Assembly (NCBI GenBank): GCA_900543885.1
Contig: UQTA01000044.1
Coordinates: forward strand, 1-25,081
Source of the DNA: an uncultured Clostridium sp.
GTDB taxonomy: Bacteria; Bacillota; Clostridia; Lachnospirales; Lachnospiraceae
DNA: 25,081 nt
Direction of reading: 5' to 3'
This document shows, piece after piece, positions 1 to 7,638 of the stretch. The position numbers and the translations under genes are program-made. The notes below the pieces were generated by a model. It had not been told where the DNA came from. It ran no database searches and saw nothing but the letters and a program-made list of their open reading frames with translations. How positions within the stretch are numbered: the first letter of the stretch is position 1; every line of letters starts with the position of its first letter.

Positions 1-433
1 CGTCAATATATAAATGTTGCAGGTCCGTATGTTCTTTCTCAAAAATTTTTTGATTGATATCACAGAATAGTTTCTCAATAGAATCGCTGAGTATCTCATT
101 GATAAAATATCCAAAAGTCCGATAGGATGGGGCTTTATGATCCATCAGATACATGAACCTTAGATTCACTTTGCAGCTGTCTTCCAGCTCACGAAGAGAG
201 ACATATCCATTTGTCATAAATCCGAACAGGATTGTTTTCAGCATACTGATCGGGTTATACCGAAGTCTTCCCACCTCATGTTTCGGGATTTCCTTCAGGT
301 ATTTCTCCAAATCGATTTCTCCCATAAATCGATCAAATGTCAGCACCGGATCACAAATGTCCAGATAATCTTGAATAAATAGTGGCAAAACTGCCTGTTT
401 TGGATTAGAATAAGTATTAGTTAGATTTTTCAT
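1..433 (-). CDS. IS1182-family transposase, N-terminal part, cut by window edge
   Basis: The minus strand is open from an ATG at 433 to the window edge and gives about 144 residues. The product begins MKNLTNTYSNPKQAVLPL and contains FDRFMGEIDLEKYL, RYNPISMLKTILFGFM, YVSLRELEDSCKVNLRFMYL and, at the edge, HLYID. This is the N-terminal DUF772-type region typical of IS1182/IS5-like DDE transposases, whose first catalytic Asp usually sits just after the LYIDG motif. The enzyme would cut and join the ends of its insertion sequence. The catalytic core lies outside the window, so completeness cannot be judged. No convincing ribosome binding site precedes the ATG. A hairpin at 458-493 lies upstream and may shield the gene from outside transcription. 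Family assignment is by motif recall and is fairly secure; the exact IS is not identified. Confidence 0.85.
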   Translation of the reverse strand, partial: MKNLTNTYSNPKQAVLPLFIQDYLDICDPVLTFDRFMGEIDLEKYLKEIPKHEVGRLRYNPISMLKTILFGFMTNGYVSLRELEDSCKVNLRFMYLMDHKAPSYRTFGYFINEILSDSIEKLFCDINQKIFEKEHTDLQHLYID

Positions 434-451
434 CGCAAGTTAATTCTAACA

Positions 452-500
452 TAAAAAGAGGACCTTGGGGTTTTTTATGAACCCTTGGTCCTTCTTTTTT
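452..500. terminator. Bidirectional hairpin terminator upstream of the IS transposase
   Basis: An imperfect stem, GGACC at 460-464 with GGTCC at 487-491 plus inner GGGTT/AACCC pairing, is flanked by an A-run (453-457) on one side and a T-run (about 494-500) on the other. It could therefore terminate in both directions. On the minus strand it would end the broken GNAT gene before the transposase. It could also be the structured end of the insertion sequence, whose terminal repeat is not otherwise recognised. Confidence 0.55.
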
Positions 501-532
501 ATAGGCTATGTTTTTTCACAGCCCCTAAAAGT

Positions 533-1072
533 TTATTCGATGATATCGTCAATACATTTGTATAATTTAATGCTACTTTTATCGCTGTCAATTACAAAAT
601 TATCATAAGAATTTCTGTCATGATACATATGGTAGCCTTCTTTTGTCGAACACAAAGAAATAAATTGAATTCCAATATTTTCTCGTATTGAAATTATTCT
701 TTTTTCGCAATCATGTAAGATATAGTCACCAAAATAAATTTTGGTATTTGGTATTAATATCGTATGCTGAAATTCTTTATTCACAGCGAGATAATTAATA
801 TTTGCTGTACCTCCCATCGGAATATAGCGAATAGAGTTTCCGATGTGTTCTATTTGATCGATTCTTCCAACACCAATATTATAATATCCGATGATGACAT
901 CTTCTTCATCTGGTACAAAAATATATGTCACTCCCTAATTTTCATCAATAGCTTCGTTGCTATTTAGAAAATTATCAACAATAAAATTTCCGCATTTGAA
1001 GTTTTTTGCTAAATGAGCATATTCTTTTGTATATTTTATAAATTTTATGAAACTTTCAAAAGTAAATTCCAC
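533..1072 (-). pseudogene. GNAT acetyltransferase broken by an in-frame amber codon
   Basis: Two minus-strand segments lie in the same frame and are separated only by a TAG at 935-937. The upstream part reads EFTFESFIKFIKYTKEYAH and LAKNFKCGNFIVDNFLNS. After the stop comes GVTYIFVPDEEDVIIGYYNI, then NYLAVNKEFQ, then a C-terminal segment with ISLCSTKEGYHMYHDRNSYD. Together this is a small GNAT-fold protein of the kind found in mobile regions (acetyl-CoA N-acyltransferase; some relatives are TacA-like toxins, others are not). The reading DEN-stop-GVTY suggests an original CAG (Gln) turned into TAG by one C-to-T change. A GTG at 931 could restart translation and give 132 residues, but it would lack the N-terminal strand and helix. 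No start codon with a ribosome binding site is visible at the 5' end, where the gene abuts unrelated sequence near 1072-1087. Confidence 0.7.
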
Positions 1073-1082
1073 TGCTCGCTTG

Positions 1083-1631
1083 GGCATGCGAACAGGAGAA
1101 GTAAAGGTAGACAGTATCTTTGCGGATGATACCCCAGACACTGGATATACACCGGTAATCGATACATCGAAATATCGGATTGTATTTGAAGCAAATGACG
1201 GAAGTACAGCAAATACAACACAATCTGTTGATTATAATACAACATCCCTTCTGATTGCAAACCAGTTTACTTACCAGGGATATGCATTCAAGGAATGGAA
1301 TACGAAGAAGGACGGATCAGGTACATCCTATCCAGATAAAGCAATTCTGTCTGTAGGAAGTAAACAGAGTTATGGTGATAACACAACTTTGAATCTGTAT
1401 GCACAGTGGATAAGCGAAGTAGACTGTGACCGCATGGGTAACCGCAGTACGGATCTGTATACCAGAGTAGTTATTGGAAACTTTACATCTGCCGGAAATT
1501 TGAAAGCAGAAACAGAGCTGGTAGGAATCGTACTTGAATCTGCATCAGGATCTGTTGGAAGTCTGAACAAACCAGGAATCACAGACCAGATTGCATTTAA
1601 CCTGTACGATACGTTGGAAGATAACTATTGA
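1083..1631 (+). pseudogene. 3' remnant of an InlB B-repeat (Flg_new) surface protein
   Basis: The open frame encodes one clear InlB B-repeat: YRIVFEANDGS, then QFTYQGYAFKEWNTKKDGSG, ending TTLNLYAQW. A tail of about 65 residues ends in NLYDTLEDNY. Such beta-grasp repeats occur in secreted or wall-attached proteins of Firmicutes. No signal peptide, wall anchor or further repeat is present. The nominal ATG at 1047 has no ribosome binding site, and its first 10-12 codons are antisense to the GNAT gene. The real 5' part was therefore probably lost when the GNAT segment arrived. The C-terminal tail is not recognised. It is most likely a dead fragment, though a short expressed product cannot be excluded. 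Confidence 0.6.
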
Positions 1632-1643
1632 TCAGAAAAATAA

Positions 1644-1684
1644 GAAACAGCTGCCTGAGTTAAATTAACCTGGGTGGCTGTTTC
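1644..1684 (-). terminator. Terminator of the flavin reductase gene
   Basis: GAAACAGC (1644-1651) pairs with GCTGTTTC (1677-1684). The stem continues inward through several G-U pairs to a tight AT-rich loop, about 20 pairs in all with one mismatch. Read on the minus strand it is followed by TTATTTTT, which fits Rho-independent termination of the gene at 1708-2280. It may also stop plus-strand readthrough from the surface-protein remnant. Confidence 0.8.
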
Positions 1685-1707
1685 CTTTGCAGCGAGAAGC
1701 TGTGCCT

Positions 1708-2280
1708 TTATTTCTTCATAAGTCCGGCTCCCGCATTCCAGGCTGTGGCAATTTTTTCACCAGTTGAATAGTAGCCATTCTGGAACTGATCAAACATCAG
1801 CGCGTGAAGCTTCTTTGGATCCACCTTTCCATTTTCGGAAAGAACGGATTCTTCTGCTTTTACATTTACAATCTTTCCAACGATTCCGGATACATGTTCG
1901 GTGTCAATAAATTCAAAAAGTTCACATTCCATAACGACTGGAAATTCTTCGATAACAGGAGCATCCACCTTATCACTTTTTACAGCATGATATCCGGTGC
2001 GTTCAAATTTATCGTTGATTTTGTTTCCGGATGCGATTCCAAAGAAATCGGCAACATCTACATGGGATTCATCAGCTAAAGCCACAGTAAAAGCTTTGCT
2101 TTCTTTGATATTTAACCAGGTCTTTTTTCCTTCTCCAATGAAAAGAATGATCTTATCCATATCGCAGATCTGTCCCCAGGCAACATTCATAACATTTACT
2201 TTCTTATTTGCGTCATAGGCAGCGACCATGAGAACAGGCATGGGATAGACAGCCGGTAAAACACCTAAATCTTTTTTCAT
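1708..2280 (-). CDS. Flavin reductase family protein (FMN-binding split barrel)
   Basis: This 190-aa cytoplasmic protein starts MKKDLGVLPAVYPMPVLMVA and continues VMNVAWGQICDMDKIILFIG, KTWLNIKESKAFTVALAD and DFFGIASGNKINDKFERTGY. This is the pattern of the flavin reductase-like / flavoredoxin family, which binds FMN and passes electrons from NAD(P)H or a ferredoxin partner. The length fits the short single-domain members. AGGAGG-like sequence GGAGG (2289-2293) precedes the ATG at 2280. The gene diverges from an HxlR regulator, and its -35 box overlaps the shared operator, so redox- or electrophile-controlled expression is likely (inference). The physiological electron partner cannot be told from sequence. 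Confidence 0.88.
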   Translation of the reverse strand: MKKDLGVLPAVYPMPVLMVAAYDANKKVNVMNVAWGQICDMDKIILFIGEGKKTWLNIKESKAFTVALADESHVDVADFFGIASGNKINDKFERTGYHAVKSDKVDAPVIEEFPVVMECELFEFIDTEHVSGIVGKIVNVKAEESVLSENGKVDPKKLHALMFDQFQNGYYSTGEKIATAWNAGAGLMKK

Positions 2281-2346
2281 TTTGCAGTACCTCCATTGTG
2301 TGATTATTGTGTAAATGGATTGCTTTTCATTTACTTTCTGATTATA

Positions 2347-2374
2347 ATTATAAAGAAACAGGAAAAAATAACAA
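2347..2374 (-). promoter_or_regulatory. Promoter of the flavin reductase gene
   Basis: On the minus strand TTGTTA (2374-2369) is followed after 16 bases by TATAAT (2352-2347), with a second overlapping TATAAT directly downstream. The -35 box runs into the left arm of the 2373-2399 dyad, so a bound repressor would block RNA polymerase. Confidence 0.65.
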
Positions 2375-2399
2375 GTACCATCTTTAAAGTTAGGTACTT
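2373..2399. promoter_or_regulatory. Dyad operator between the flavin reductase and hxlR-type genes
   Basis: AAGTACC (2373-2379) and GGTACTT (2393-2399) form a perfect 7-bp inverted repeat. The centre, ATCTTT/AAAGTTA, is also nearly symmetric. GTAC-type spaced dyads are usual targets of HxlR/YodB-type dimers. The position in the divergent intergenic region makes this the probable binding site of the neighbouring regulator. Confidence 0.65.
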
Positions 2400-2422
2400 A
2401 CTTAAAAGAAAGTGTAAACAAA

Positions 2423-2767
2423 ATGTCAGAGTGCCGATTAAGAGATTATATTGAAAATGCAAATTTTGAGGATACAGGTTTTTCGTATACTTTGTCGCTG
2501 ATTTCCGGAAAATATAAGATGATCATTTTATATTGTCTCATGGAATATCAGCCTGTACGTTTTAATGAACTGCAGAGATATCTGGGAAAGATTTCAGATA
2601 AAACATTAAGCCAGAATTTAAAAGAACTGGAAAAAGATGAACTGATCCATAGAGAAGTATATGCCCAGATTCCTCCTAAAGTGGAGTATTCTTTGACAGA
2701 ACGGGGAAAATCACTGATGGTGGTTTTGGACCAGCTTTGCATCTGGGGAACGGAGCATAGGAAATAA
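2423..2767 (+). CDS. HxlR-family winged-helix transcriptional regulator
   Basis: The 114-aa protein has the HxlR layout: LSLISGKYKMIILYCLMEYQ (the usual GGKWK region), then FNELQRYLGKISDKTLSQNL as recognition helices, then ELEKDELIHREVYAQIPPKV EYSLTERGKSL as wing and C-terminal helix. Members are dimeric repressors or activators, many sensing thiol-reactive compounds through an N-terminal Cys. Here the usual CPVE cysteine before the first helix is absent; Cys4 is the only N-terminal candidate. It probably controls the divergent flavin reductase and itself through the 2373-2399 dyad. Its ribosome binding site is weak (AAAGAAAGTG). Three 13-bp tandem repeats start at its stop codon. Confidence 0.88.
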   Translation: MSECRLRDYIENANFEDTGFSYTLSLISGKYKMIILYCLMEYQPVRFNELQRYLGKISDKTLSQNLKELEKDELIHREVYAQIPPKVEYSLTERGKSLMVVLDQLCIWGTEHRK

Positions 2768-2799
2768 GCATAGAAAATAAACATAGAAAATAAACATAG
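2761..2799. repeat. Three tandem copies of a 13-bp repeat
   Basis: Units GAAATAAGCATAG (2761-2773), AAAATAAACATAG (2774-2786) and AAAATAAACATAG (2787-2799) follow each other without gaps. A partial earlier unit (GAGCATAG, 2753-2760) lies inside the 3' end of the regulator gene. The stop codon TAA of the regulator is part of the first unit. This looks like slippage expansion in the spacer before the alkylation repair gene. Confidence 0.9.
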
Positions 2800-2815
2800 A
2801 TGGGAGAAAAGAGCA

Positions 2816-3496
2816 ATGACGATTCAGGAGCGATTATTTGCATTACAGGATGGGGATTACGGTGATTTTCACAGCAGCCTTCTTCCTGGATTTCCAAGGG
2901 AATATTTTATCGGTATCCGGGTACCGGTGCTGAGAAAATTTGTAAAAGAGTATAAAAAGGAAGAGGAAGCCAGAGAGTTTCTTACACAGCTTCCTCATAC
3001 CTACTATGAAGAGTCCATGGTTCATGCTTTTCTCATTGCAGAAATAAAGGATTATGATACCTGCATAAAAGCAGTGGAAGCATTTCTTCCTTACATCAAT
3101 AACTGGGCAGTCTGTGATGGCCTTTCACCGAAGGTGTTTAAGGATCATAAGCTGGAACTTTTAGAAAAAATAAAGCAGTGGATACCTTCAGACCATCCTT
3201 ACACCTGCCGTTTTGGCATGGGAATGCTGATGCGCTGGTTTTTAGATGAAGATTTCAGACCGGAATATCTTGAAATGCCGGCAGCTGTCCGCTCTGAAGA
3301 ATACTATGTAAATATGATGACAGCCTGGTTTTTTGCAACGGCGCTGGCAAAACAATGGGATGCTGCCATACCATATCTGGAAAAACAGGTATTAGATCCC
3401 TGGACTCATAATAAGACGATTCAGAAAGCAAGGGAAAGTTTTCGAATCACACCAGAGCAGAAAGAATATTTAAAGACATTAAAGATTAAAAAATAA
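2816..3496 (+). CDS. AlkD-like DNA alkylation repair protein
   Basis: This 226-aa all-helical HEAT-like protein belongs to the DNA alkylation repair family (PF08713). AlkD removes N3- and N7-alkylated purines without base flipping. The key AlkD residues appear conserved: NNWAVCD gives Trp97 and Asp101 (Bacillus cereus AlkD Trp109/Asp113), Arg132 lies in YTCRFGMG, and Trp171 in TAWFFA, with matching spacing. Length is normal for the family. A purine-rich GGGAG precedes the ATG. The gene follows the HxlR regulator by 48 bases and may be read through from it. Some family members lack glycosylase activity, but the intact active-site set makes a working enzyme likely. Confidence 0.9.
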   Translation: MTIQERLFALQDGDYGDFHSSLLPGFPREYFIGIRVPVLRKFVKEYKKEEEAREFLTQLPHTYYEESMVHAFLIAEIKDYDTCIKAVEAFLPYINNWAVCDGLSPKVFKDHKLELLEKIKQWIPSDHPYTCRFGMGMLMRWFLDEDFRPEYLEMPAAVRSEEYYVNMMTAWFFATALAKQWDAAIPYLEKQVLDPWTHNKTIQKARESFRITPEQKEYLKTLKIKK

Positions 3497-3556
3497 GGAA
3501 CAAAGCACAGATAACAAAATACAAAGAACAATACGGGCAGCGGGAGCAGGAAAAGT

Positions 3557-4462
3557 ATGACATTACAGCAGTTAAATTATTTAAAAGTGACAGCGGAATG
3601 CGGCAATATTACACAGGCTGCAGAGAAGCTGTTTATTTCCCAGCCAAGTCTCAGCGCAGCCCTTCACAACCTGGAAAAGGAAATGGGGGTAACAGCTTTT
3701 GTGCGGTCGAAAAAAGGAGTTGTGCTCACGCGGGACGGAGAAGAACTTCTATCCTATGCAGGGATGCTTTTAGAGCAGGCGGATATTATGAAAGAACACT
3801 TTGGTGCAGGAAAAGAGAGGACACCTAAGTTTTCCGTTTCCTGTCAGCATTATTCCTTTGCAGTCAACGCCTTTGTAGATGTAGTAGAAAAATATGATGC
3901 AGATCAGTATAATTTCATTCTTAGGGAAACACAGACTGGTGAGATCATTGACGATGTGGCAAATGGAAAAAGTGAACTGGGAGTGATCTATCTTTCCCAG
4001 CACAATGAAGAAGTTTTAACGAAAATGATCCGGAAAAACAACCTGCTGTTTGAAGAACTGTTTACAGCAGATCCTCATGTATTTATCAGCATTGATCATC
4101 CCTTAGCGGAAAAGAAAAAAATACAGTTAGAAGATCTGAAGCCGTATCCTTATCTGACCTATGAACAGGGAGAACGGAATTCTTTTTACTACGCGGAAGA
4201 GTTTTTAAGTGTTCTGGATATGCCTAAAAATATACAGGTACGGGACAGAGCAACCTTGTTTAATCTTTTAGTGGGATTAAACGGTTTTACGGTTTGTTCT
4301 GGTGTGATCAGCAGGGAATTAAACGGTTCTGAGATCACCGCCAGAGAACTGGAAATGGATTGTCAGATGCACATAGGACTGGTAAAAAAGAAAAATGTGC
4401 TTCTCAGCCGATACGCTGATACTTATATTGAAGCATTGAAAAAGTATTTATCCATAGAATGA
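3557..4462 (+). CDS. LysR-family transcriptional regulator
   Basis: The 301-aa protein opens with MTLQQLNYLKVTAECGNITQ and AAEKLFISQPSLSAALHNLE, the classical LysR winged helix-turn-helix (residues about 1-60), followed by a linker helix. The rest (about 90-295) is a periplasmic-binding-protein-like effector domain, with VANGKSELGVIYLS and DHPLAEKKKIQLEDLKPYPY as typical landmarks. The gene precedes the methionine synthase-like gene in the same direction by 110 bases, so it may control that gene in the way other LysR proteins control methionine genes. That is inference from position only, and no ligand can be named. No terminator is visible between the two. Confidence 0.92.
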   Translation: MTLQQLNYLKVTAECGNITQAAEKLFISQPSLSAALHNLEKEMGVTAFVRSKKGVVLTRDGEELLSYAGMLLEQADIMKEHFGAGKERTPKFSVSCQHYSFAVNAFVDVVEKYDADQYNFILRETQTGEIIDDVANGKSELGVIYLSQHNEEVLTKMIRKNNLLFEELFTADPHVFISIDHPLAEKKKIQLEDLKPYPYLTYEQGERNSFYYAEEFLSVLDMPKNIQVRDRATLFNLLVGLNGFTVCSGVISRELNGSEITARELEMDCQMHIGLVKKKNVLLSRYADTYIEALKKYLSIE

Positions 4463-4572
4463 AACTATGGATAATTAAAAAAAGAAAGTATTTTTCAAAA
4501 AAAGCAAGGACTGTTAAAATATCCTTCGTAAGGCGCCAAAGTAAATAAGAGATAGGCTGGAGGATAGAAAAA

Positions 4573-5694
4573 ATGGCAGATTTAAGAACACCTTTTCGAT
4601 ATGATTTTGTAGGAAGCTTTTTAAGACCAGAAGCATTAAAAACAGCTAGAAAGAGCTTTGAAGAAGGAAAAATCACAAAAGAGCAGCTGACAGCAGTGGA
4701 AGATGACTGTATCCGCGATCTGGTAGGAAAGATCAAAAAGCTGGGATATCATGTGATCACAGACGGTGAGTTCCGCAGATCTACCTGGCACCTTGATTTT
4801 ATGTGGGGATTTCAGGGAATCGAACATAAAAAGACAGTAGATGGAAATACTACTTTTGATGGAGAAGCTGCTATGATCGATGATACCTATATGGTAGGAA
4901 AGATTTCCGTAAAGGATCACCCGTTTGTAGAACATTTTAAATTTGTAAAAGCATTAGAAGATGAAAATACAGCAGCAAAACAGACCATCCCTTCTCCAGG
5001 ACAGTTTTATGCATATTTTACAGGTGCCCAACTTTTAAAGACTACACTGGATATTTACGGAACGGAAGAAGCGTTTGCAAAAGATGTGATTAAAGCATAT
5101 GTTGAATTTGTAAATGAGATCTACGCCGCAGGCTGCCGCAACCTCCAGTTTGATGATTGTGTATGGGGCGGCATGGTAAACCCAAAACTGGCAGTTGCAT
5201 TAACTGGCAGAAAGGGACAGGCATTAGAGGATTACAAGGCACTGATTCTTCAGCTGAACAATGAAGTGGCAGCACAGGCTCCAGCAGATCTGGTGATCAA
5301 TACCCATGTATGCAGGGGTAACTATCACTCTACTTTCTTCAGCTCCGGTGCCTATGACGGGGTGGCAGACCTGTTATTTGGCGAAGAAAACGTAAATGCA
5401 TATTATCTGGAGTATGATGATGAAAGATCCGGCGGTTTTGCTCCTCTGGCGAAAGTTTCCGGTGATAAGAAAGTGGTCCTGGGCCTTGTTACAACTAAAT
5501 CACCTGTTCTGGAAAAGAAAGAAGATGTGATCGCAAGAATCTATGAGGCAGCAAAATACGTTCCTCTGGATCGTTTATATTTAAGTCCGCAGTGCGGCTT
5601 TGCTTCCTGTGAGATCGGCAATAAGCTGACAGAAGAAGAGCAGTGGGCGAAATTAAAATTAGTAAAAGAGATCGCAGAAGAAGTGTGGAAATAA
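4573..5694 (+). CDS. Cobalamin-independent methionine synthase-like protein (YxjG/YxjH type)
   Basis: The 373-aa protein matches the C-terminal catalytic barrel of MetE, the short form common in Firmicutes. DFVGSFLRPEALKTARKSFE is the family's N-terminal signature. The zinc-binding set is complete: His245 and Cys247 in NTHVCRGNY, Glu280 in YYLEYDD and Cys341 in LSPQCGFAS. The family transfers a methyl group to homocysteine or a related thiol; the methyl donor of the short YxjG forms is less certain because the N-terminal MetE domain is missing. GGAGG (4559-4563) lies 9 bases before the ATG. No S-box or T-box fits the short 110-base leader, so control by the upstream LysR is more likely than a methionine riboswitch. 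Confidence 0.88.
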   Translation: MADLRTPFRYDFVGSFLRPEALKTARKSFEEGKITKEQLTAVEDDCIRDLVGKIKKLGYHVITDGEFRRSTWHLDFMWGFQGIEHKKTVDGNTTFDGEAAMIDDTYMVGKISVKDHPFVEHFKFVKALEDENTAAKQTIPSPGQFYAYFTGAQLLKTTLDIYGTEEAFAKDVIKAYVEFVNEIYAAGCRNLQFDDCVWGGMVNPKLAVALTGRKGQALEDYKALILQLNNEVAAQAPADLVINTHVCRGNYHSTFFSSGAYDGVADLLFGEENVNAYYLEYDDERSGGFAPLAKVSGDKKVVLGLVTTKSPVLEKKEDVIARIYEAAKYVPLDRLYLSPQCGFASCEIGNKLTEEEQWAKLKLVKEIAEEVWK

Positions 5695-5771
5695 AAAAGC
5701 CGTTTCTGGGCATGCAATGTATGAGCAGTAACGATGCAAGGCTGAATGTTTATAATTAAATGTAAATCTGA

Positions 5772-5800
5772 TTGACAAATGTACGAAATCGTACTAGACT
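5772..5800 (+). promoter_or_regulatory. Promoter of the MATE-marR operon
   Basis: A consensus -35 box TTGACA (5772-5777) is followed by a 17-base spacer and a weak -10 box TAGACT (5795-5800). The left arm of the inverted repeat fills the spacer and the right arm covers the start site, a layout in which a bound repressor shuts the promoter. Confidence 0.75.
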
Positions 5801-5820
5801 ACATAGTACGATTTCGTACA
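5780..5820. promoter_or_regulatory. MarR-type operator: perfect 15-bp inverted repeat
   Basis: TGTACGAAATCGTAC (5780-5794) and its exact reverse complement (5806-5820) are separated by 11 bases. Each arm is itself nearly palindromic around GTACGA/TCGTAC, so the region may hold two MarR dimers side by side. The likely binder is the MarR protein encoded at the end of the same operon. Confidence 0.8.
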
Positions 5821-5845
5821 TTATTTTTTTGAAAGGAAATTTTAA

Positions 5846-7177
5846 ATGAATATCCAGTTATCAGAACATTTTAATTACGGGAAGCTTCTTCGCTTTACCT
5901 TTCCTTCTATGGTCATGATGATGTTTACATCAATTTATGGGGTAGTAGACGGAGTATTTGTATCAAACTTTGTAGGTTCTCAGTCTTTTGCAGCTGTGAA
6001 TCTGATCATGCCTTTTTTAATGATCCTTGGTGCCATTGGTTTTATGGTAGGAACCGGCGGCAGTGCGCTGGTAGCCTGCACTCTGGGAATGGGGCATATA
6101 AAAAGAGCCAATGAAATATTTTCCATGCTTGTATATGTGGTGATCGCAGTGGGACTGGTCCTTACAGTGGGAGGTATTCTGGCACTGAAACCGGTGTGCA
6201 TCCTGTTAGGAGCGGATGAAACTTTGCTTTCCATCTGTGTCCGTTATGGCCGGATCGTCCTTTTGGCGTTAGTTCCCTTTATGCTTCAAAATGTATTTCA
6301 AAGTTTTCTGGTAACAGCAGAACGTCCGCATTTTGGACTTTATATTACAGTAGCTGCGGGCCTTACCAATATGTTTCTGGATGCTTTCCTGATCGCCGGA
6401 CTAAAAATGGGGGTAGAAGGAGCAGCGCTGGCAACAGCTATCAGCCAGAACATCGGAGGACTGATCCCATTGCTTTATTTCATATTGCCCAATAAAAGCA
6501 GGCTGCATCTTGGAAAGACCCGCTTTGAGCTGCAAAATCTTTTAAAAACATGTGCAAATGGTTCTTCTGAATTTATGACCAATATCTCCATGTCCCTGGT
6601 GACGATGGTTTATAACTGGCAGCTGATGAAGATCATGGGAACAGATGGTGTAACGATCTATGGCATTATCATGTATGTGAATTTTATATTTGTTTCTGTT
6701 TTTTTAGGATATTCCATTGGCAGCGCACCGATCATAGGGTATCATTATGGTGCAGGAAACCGGGAGGAATTAAAAGGTCTTTTAAGGAAAAGTATCTGCC
6801 TGATCCTGATATTCAGCTTAGCCCTTACAGGAATAGCAGAGCTGTTTGCCAGACCTTTGTCAGCCATTTTTGTGGGATATAATAAGGAACTGCTGGCGGT
6901 TGCCGCTCATGCATTTTCCATATCCGCCCTGTCTTTCCTTTTCTCCGGCTTTAATATTTTTGCATCTTCCTTCTTTACTGCTTTAAATGATGGACTGACT
7001 TCTGCATTGATCTCTTTTGGAAGAACGCTGGTATTTGAAATGATCGCTGTGCTGGTACTTCCTGTGTTCTTTGGAGCAAATGGCATCTGGAGTGCTGTGG
7101 CGATCGCCGAGATCTTTGCCTGCCTGTTGTCTGTTTTCTTTTATGTTAAGAAGAAAGATATTTATCACTATGTATAA
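5846..7177 (+). CDS. MATE-family multidrug efflux transporter
   Basis: The 443-aa membrane protein has the MATE arrangement of two six-helix halves. It starts NYGKLLRFTFPSMVMMMFTS with YGVVDGVFVSNFVGSQSFAA, and the second half has YGIIMYVNFIFVSVFLGYSI with GSAPIIGYHYGAGN. The family exports drugs or metabolites in exchange for Na+ or H+. AAAGGA precedes the ATG. A marR gene follows after 14 bases, and the promoter carries a MarR-type dyad, so export is probably induced when the transported compound or a relative releases the repressor. Length is typical. The substrate is not predictable from sequence. Confidence 0.93.
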   Translation: MNIQLSEHFNYGKLLRFTFPSMVMMMFTSIYGVVDGVFVSNFVGSQSFAAVNLIMPFLMILGAIGFMVGTGGSALVACTLGMGHIKRANEIFSMLVYVVIAVGLVLTVGGILALKPVCILLGADETLLSICVRYGRIVLLALVPFMLQNVFQSFLVTAERPHFGLYITVAAGLTNMFLDAFLIAGLKMGVEGAALATAISQNIGGLIPLLYFILPNKSRLHLGKTRFELQNLLKTCANGSSEFMTNISMSLVTMVYNWQLMKIMGTDGVTIYGIIMYVNFIFVSVFLGYSIGSAPIIGYHYGAGNREELKGLLRKSICLILIFSLALTGIAELFARPLSAIFVGYNKELLAVAAHAFSISALSFLFSGFNIFASSFFTALNDGLTSALISFGRTLVFEMIAVLVLPVFFGANGIWSAVAIAEIFACLLSVFFYVKKKDIYHYV

Positions 7178-7191
7178 GGGAGCCACAGAGG

Positions 7192-7629
7192 ATGAAAATA
7201 GATTTTAAAGAATTTAATGAGATTTTAGGACGGATCGATAACGGATATCACGAAGCTGCTTTAAAACTGGGACTTTCTGACAGTGAATTAGATATTTTAT
7301 ATGTACTTGCAGCTCATGACCATATGTGTTTACAAAGTACACTGTATAAAGAAACCTGGATGACAAGATCAACGGTAAATTCAGCTATTAAAAAAATGGA
7401 GCGGGAAGGATTTCTGTATCTGACAGCAGGAGAAGGGAGAAATACCTGTGTACATGTAACTGACGAAGGGCAGAGGCGGATGGATGAAACCGTTTTTAAA
7501 CTGATCGCTGTTGAAAATGAGATCTATGAAAGCTGGACAGAAGAAGAACGTAAGATATTTATCCGGCTGAACCGGGATTATGCAGAAAAACTTAGCCAGA
7601 AAGTAAAGAACCTGAGCATAAAACTGTAA
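7192..7629 (+). CDS. MarR-family transcriptional regulator
   Basis: The 145-aa protein has a MarR winged helix: LGLSDSELDILYVLAAHDHM, then LYKETWMTRSTVNSAIKKME REGFLYL as recognition helix, then the wing with GRNTCVHVTDEGQRRMD and a C-terminal dimerisation helix. It is the second gene of the MATE operon and most likely represses its own operon by binding the 15-bp inverted repeat at 5780-5820. Its effector is probably a substrate of the pump (inference). Its stop codon lies in the first bases of the hairpin element at 7625-7711. Confidence 0.92.
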   Translation: MKIDFKEFNEILGRIDNGYHEAALKLGLSDSELDILYVLAAHDHMCLQSTLYKETWMTRSTVNSAIKKMEREGFLYLTAGEGRNTCVHVTDEGQRRMDETVFKLIAVENEIYESWTEEERKIFIRLNRDYAEKLSQKVKNLSIKL

Positions 7630-7638
7630 CAAACAATG

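Noticed and set aside
1047..1085. ATG at 1047 as the true start of the InlB-repeat protein
   Set aside because: No ribosome binding site precedes it, and its first codons are antisense to the GNAT coding sequence, so it is a chance start on a truncated gene.
4463..4572. Possible S-box or T-box leader before the methionine synthase-like gene
   Set aside because: The gap is only 110 bases, is AT-rich and has no recognisable aptamer or terminator structure.
5700..5770. GCAAGGCTGAA block as another copy of the 151-bp element
   Set aside because: Only 11 bases match the right end, and no matching left end or flanking duplication is present; it may be a relic or chance.
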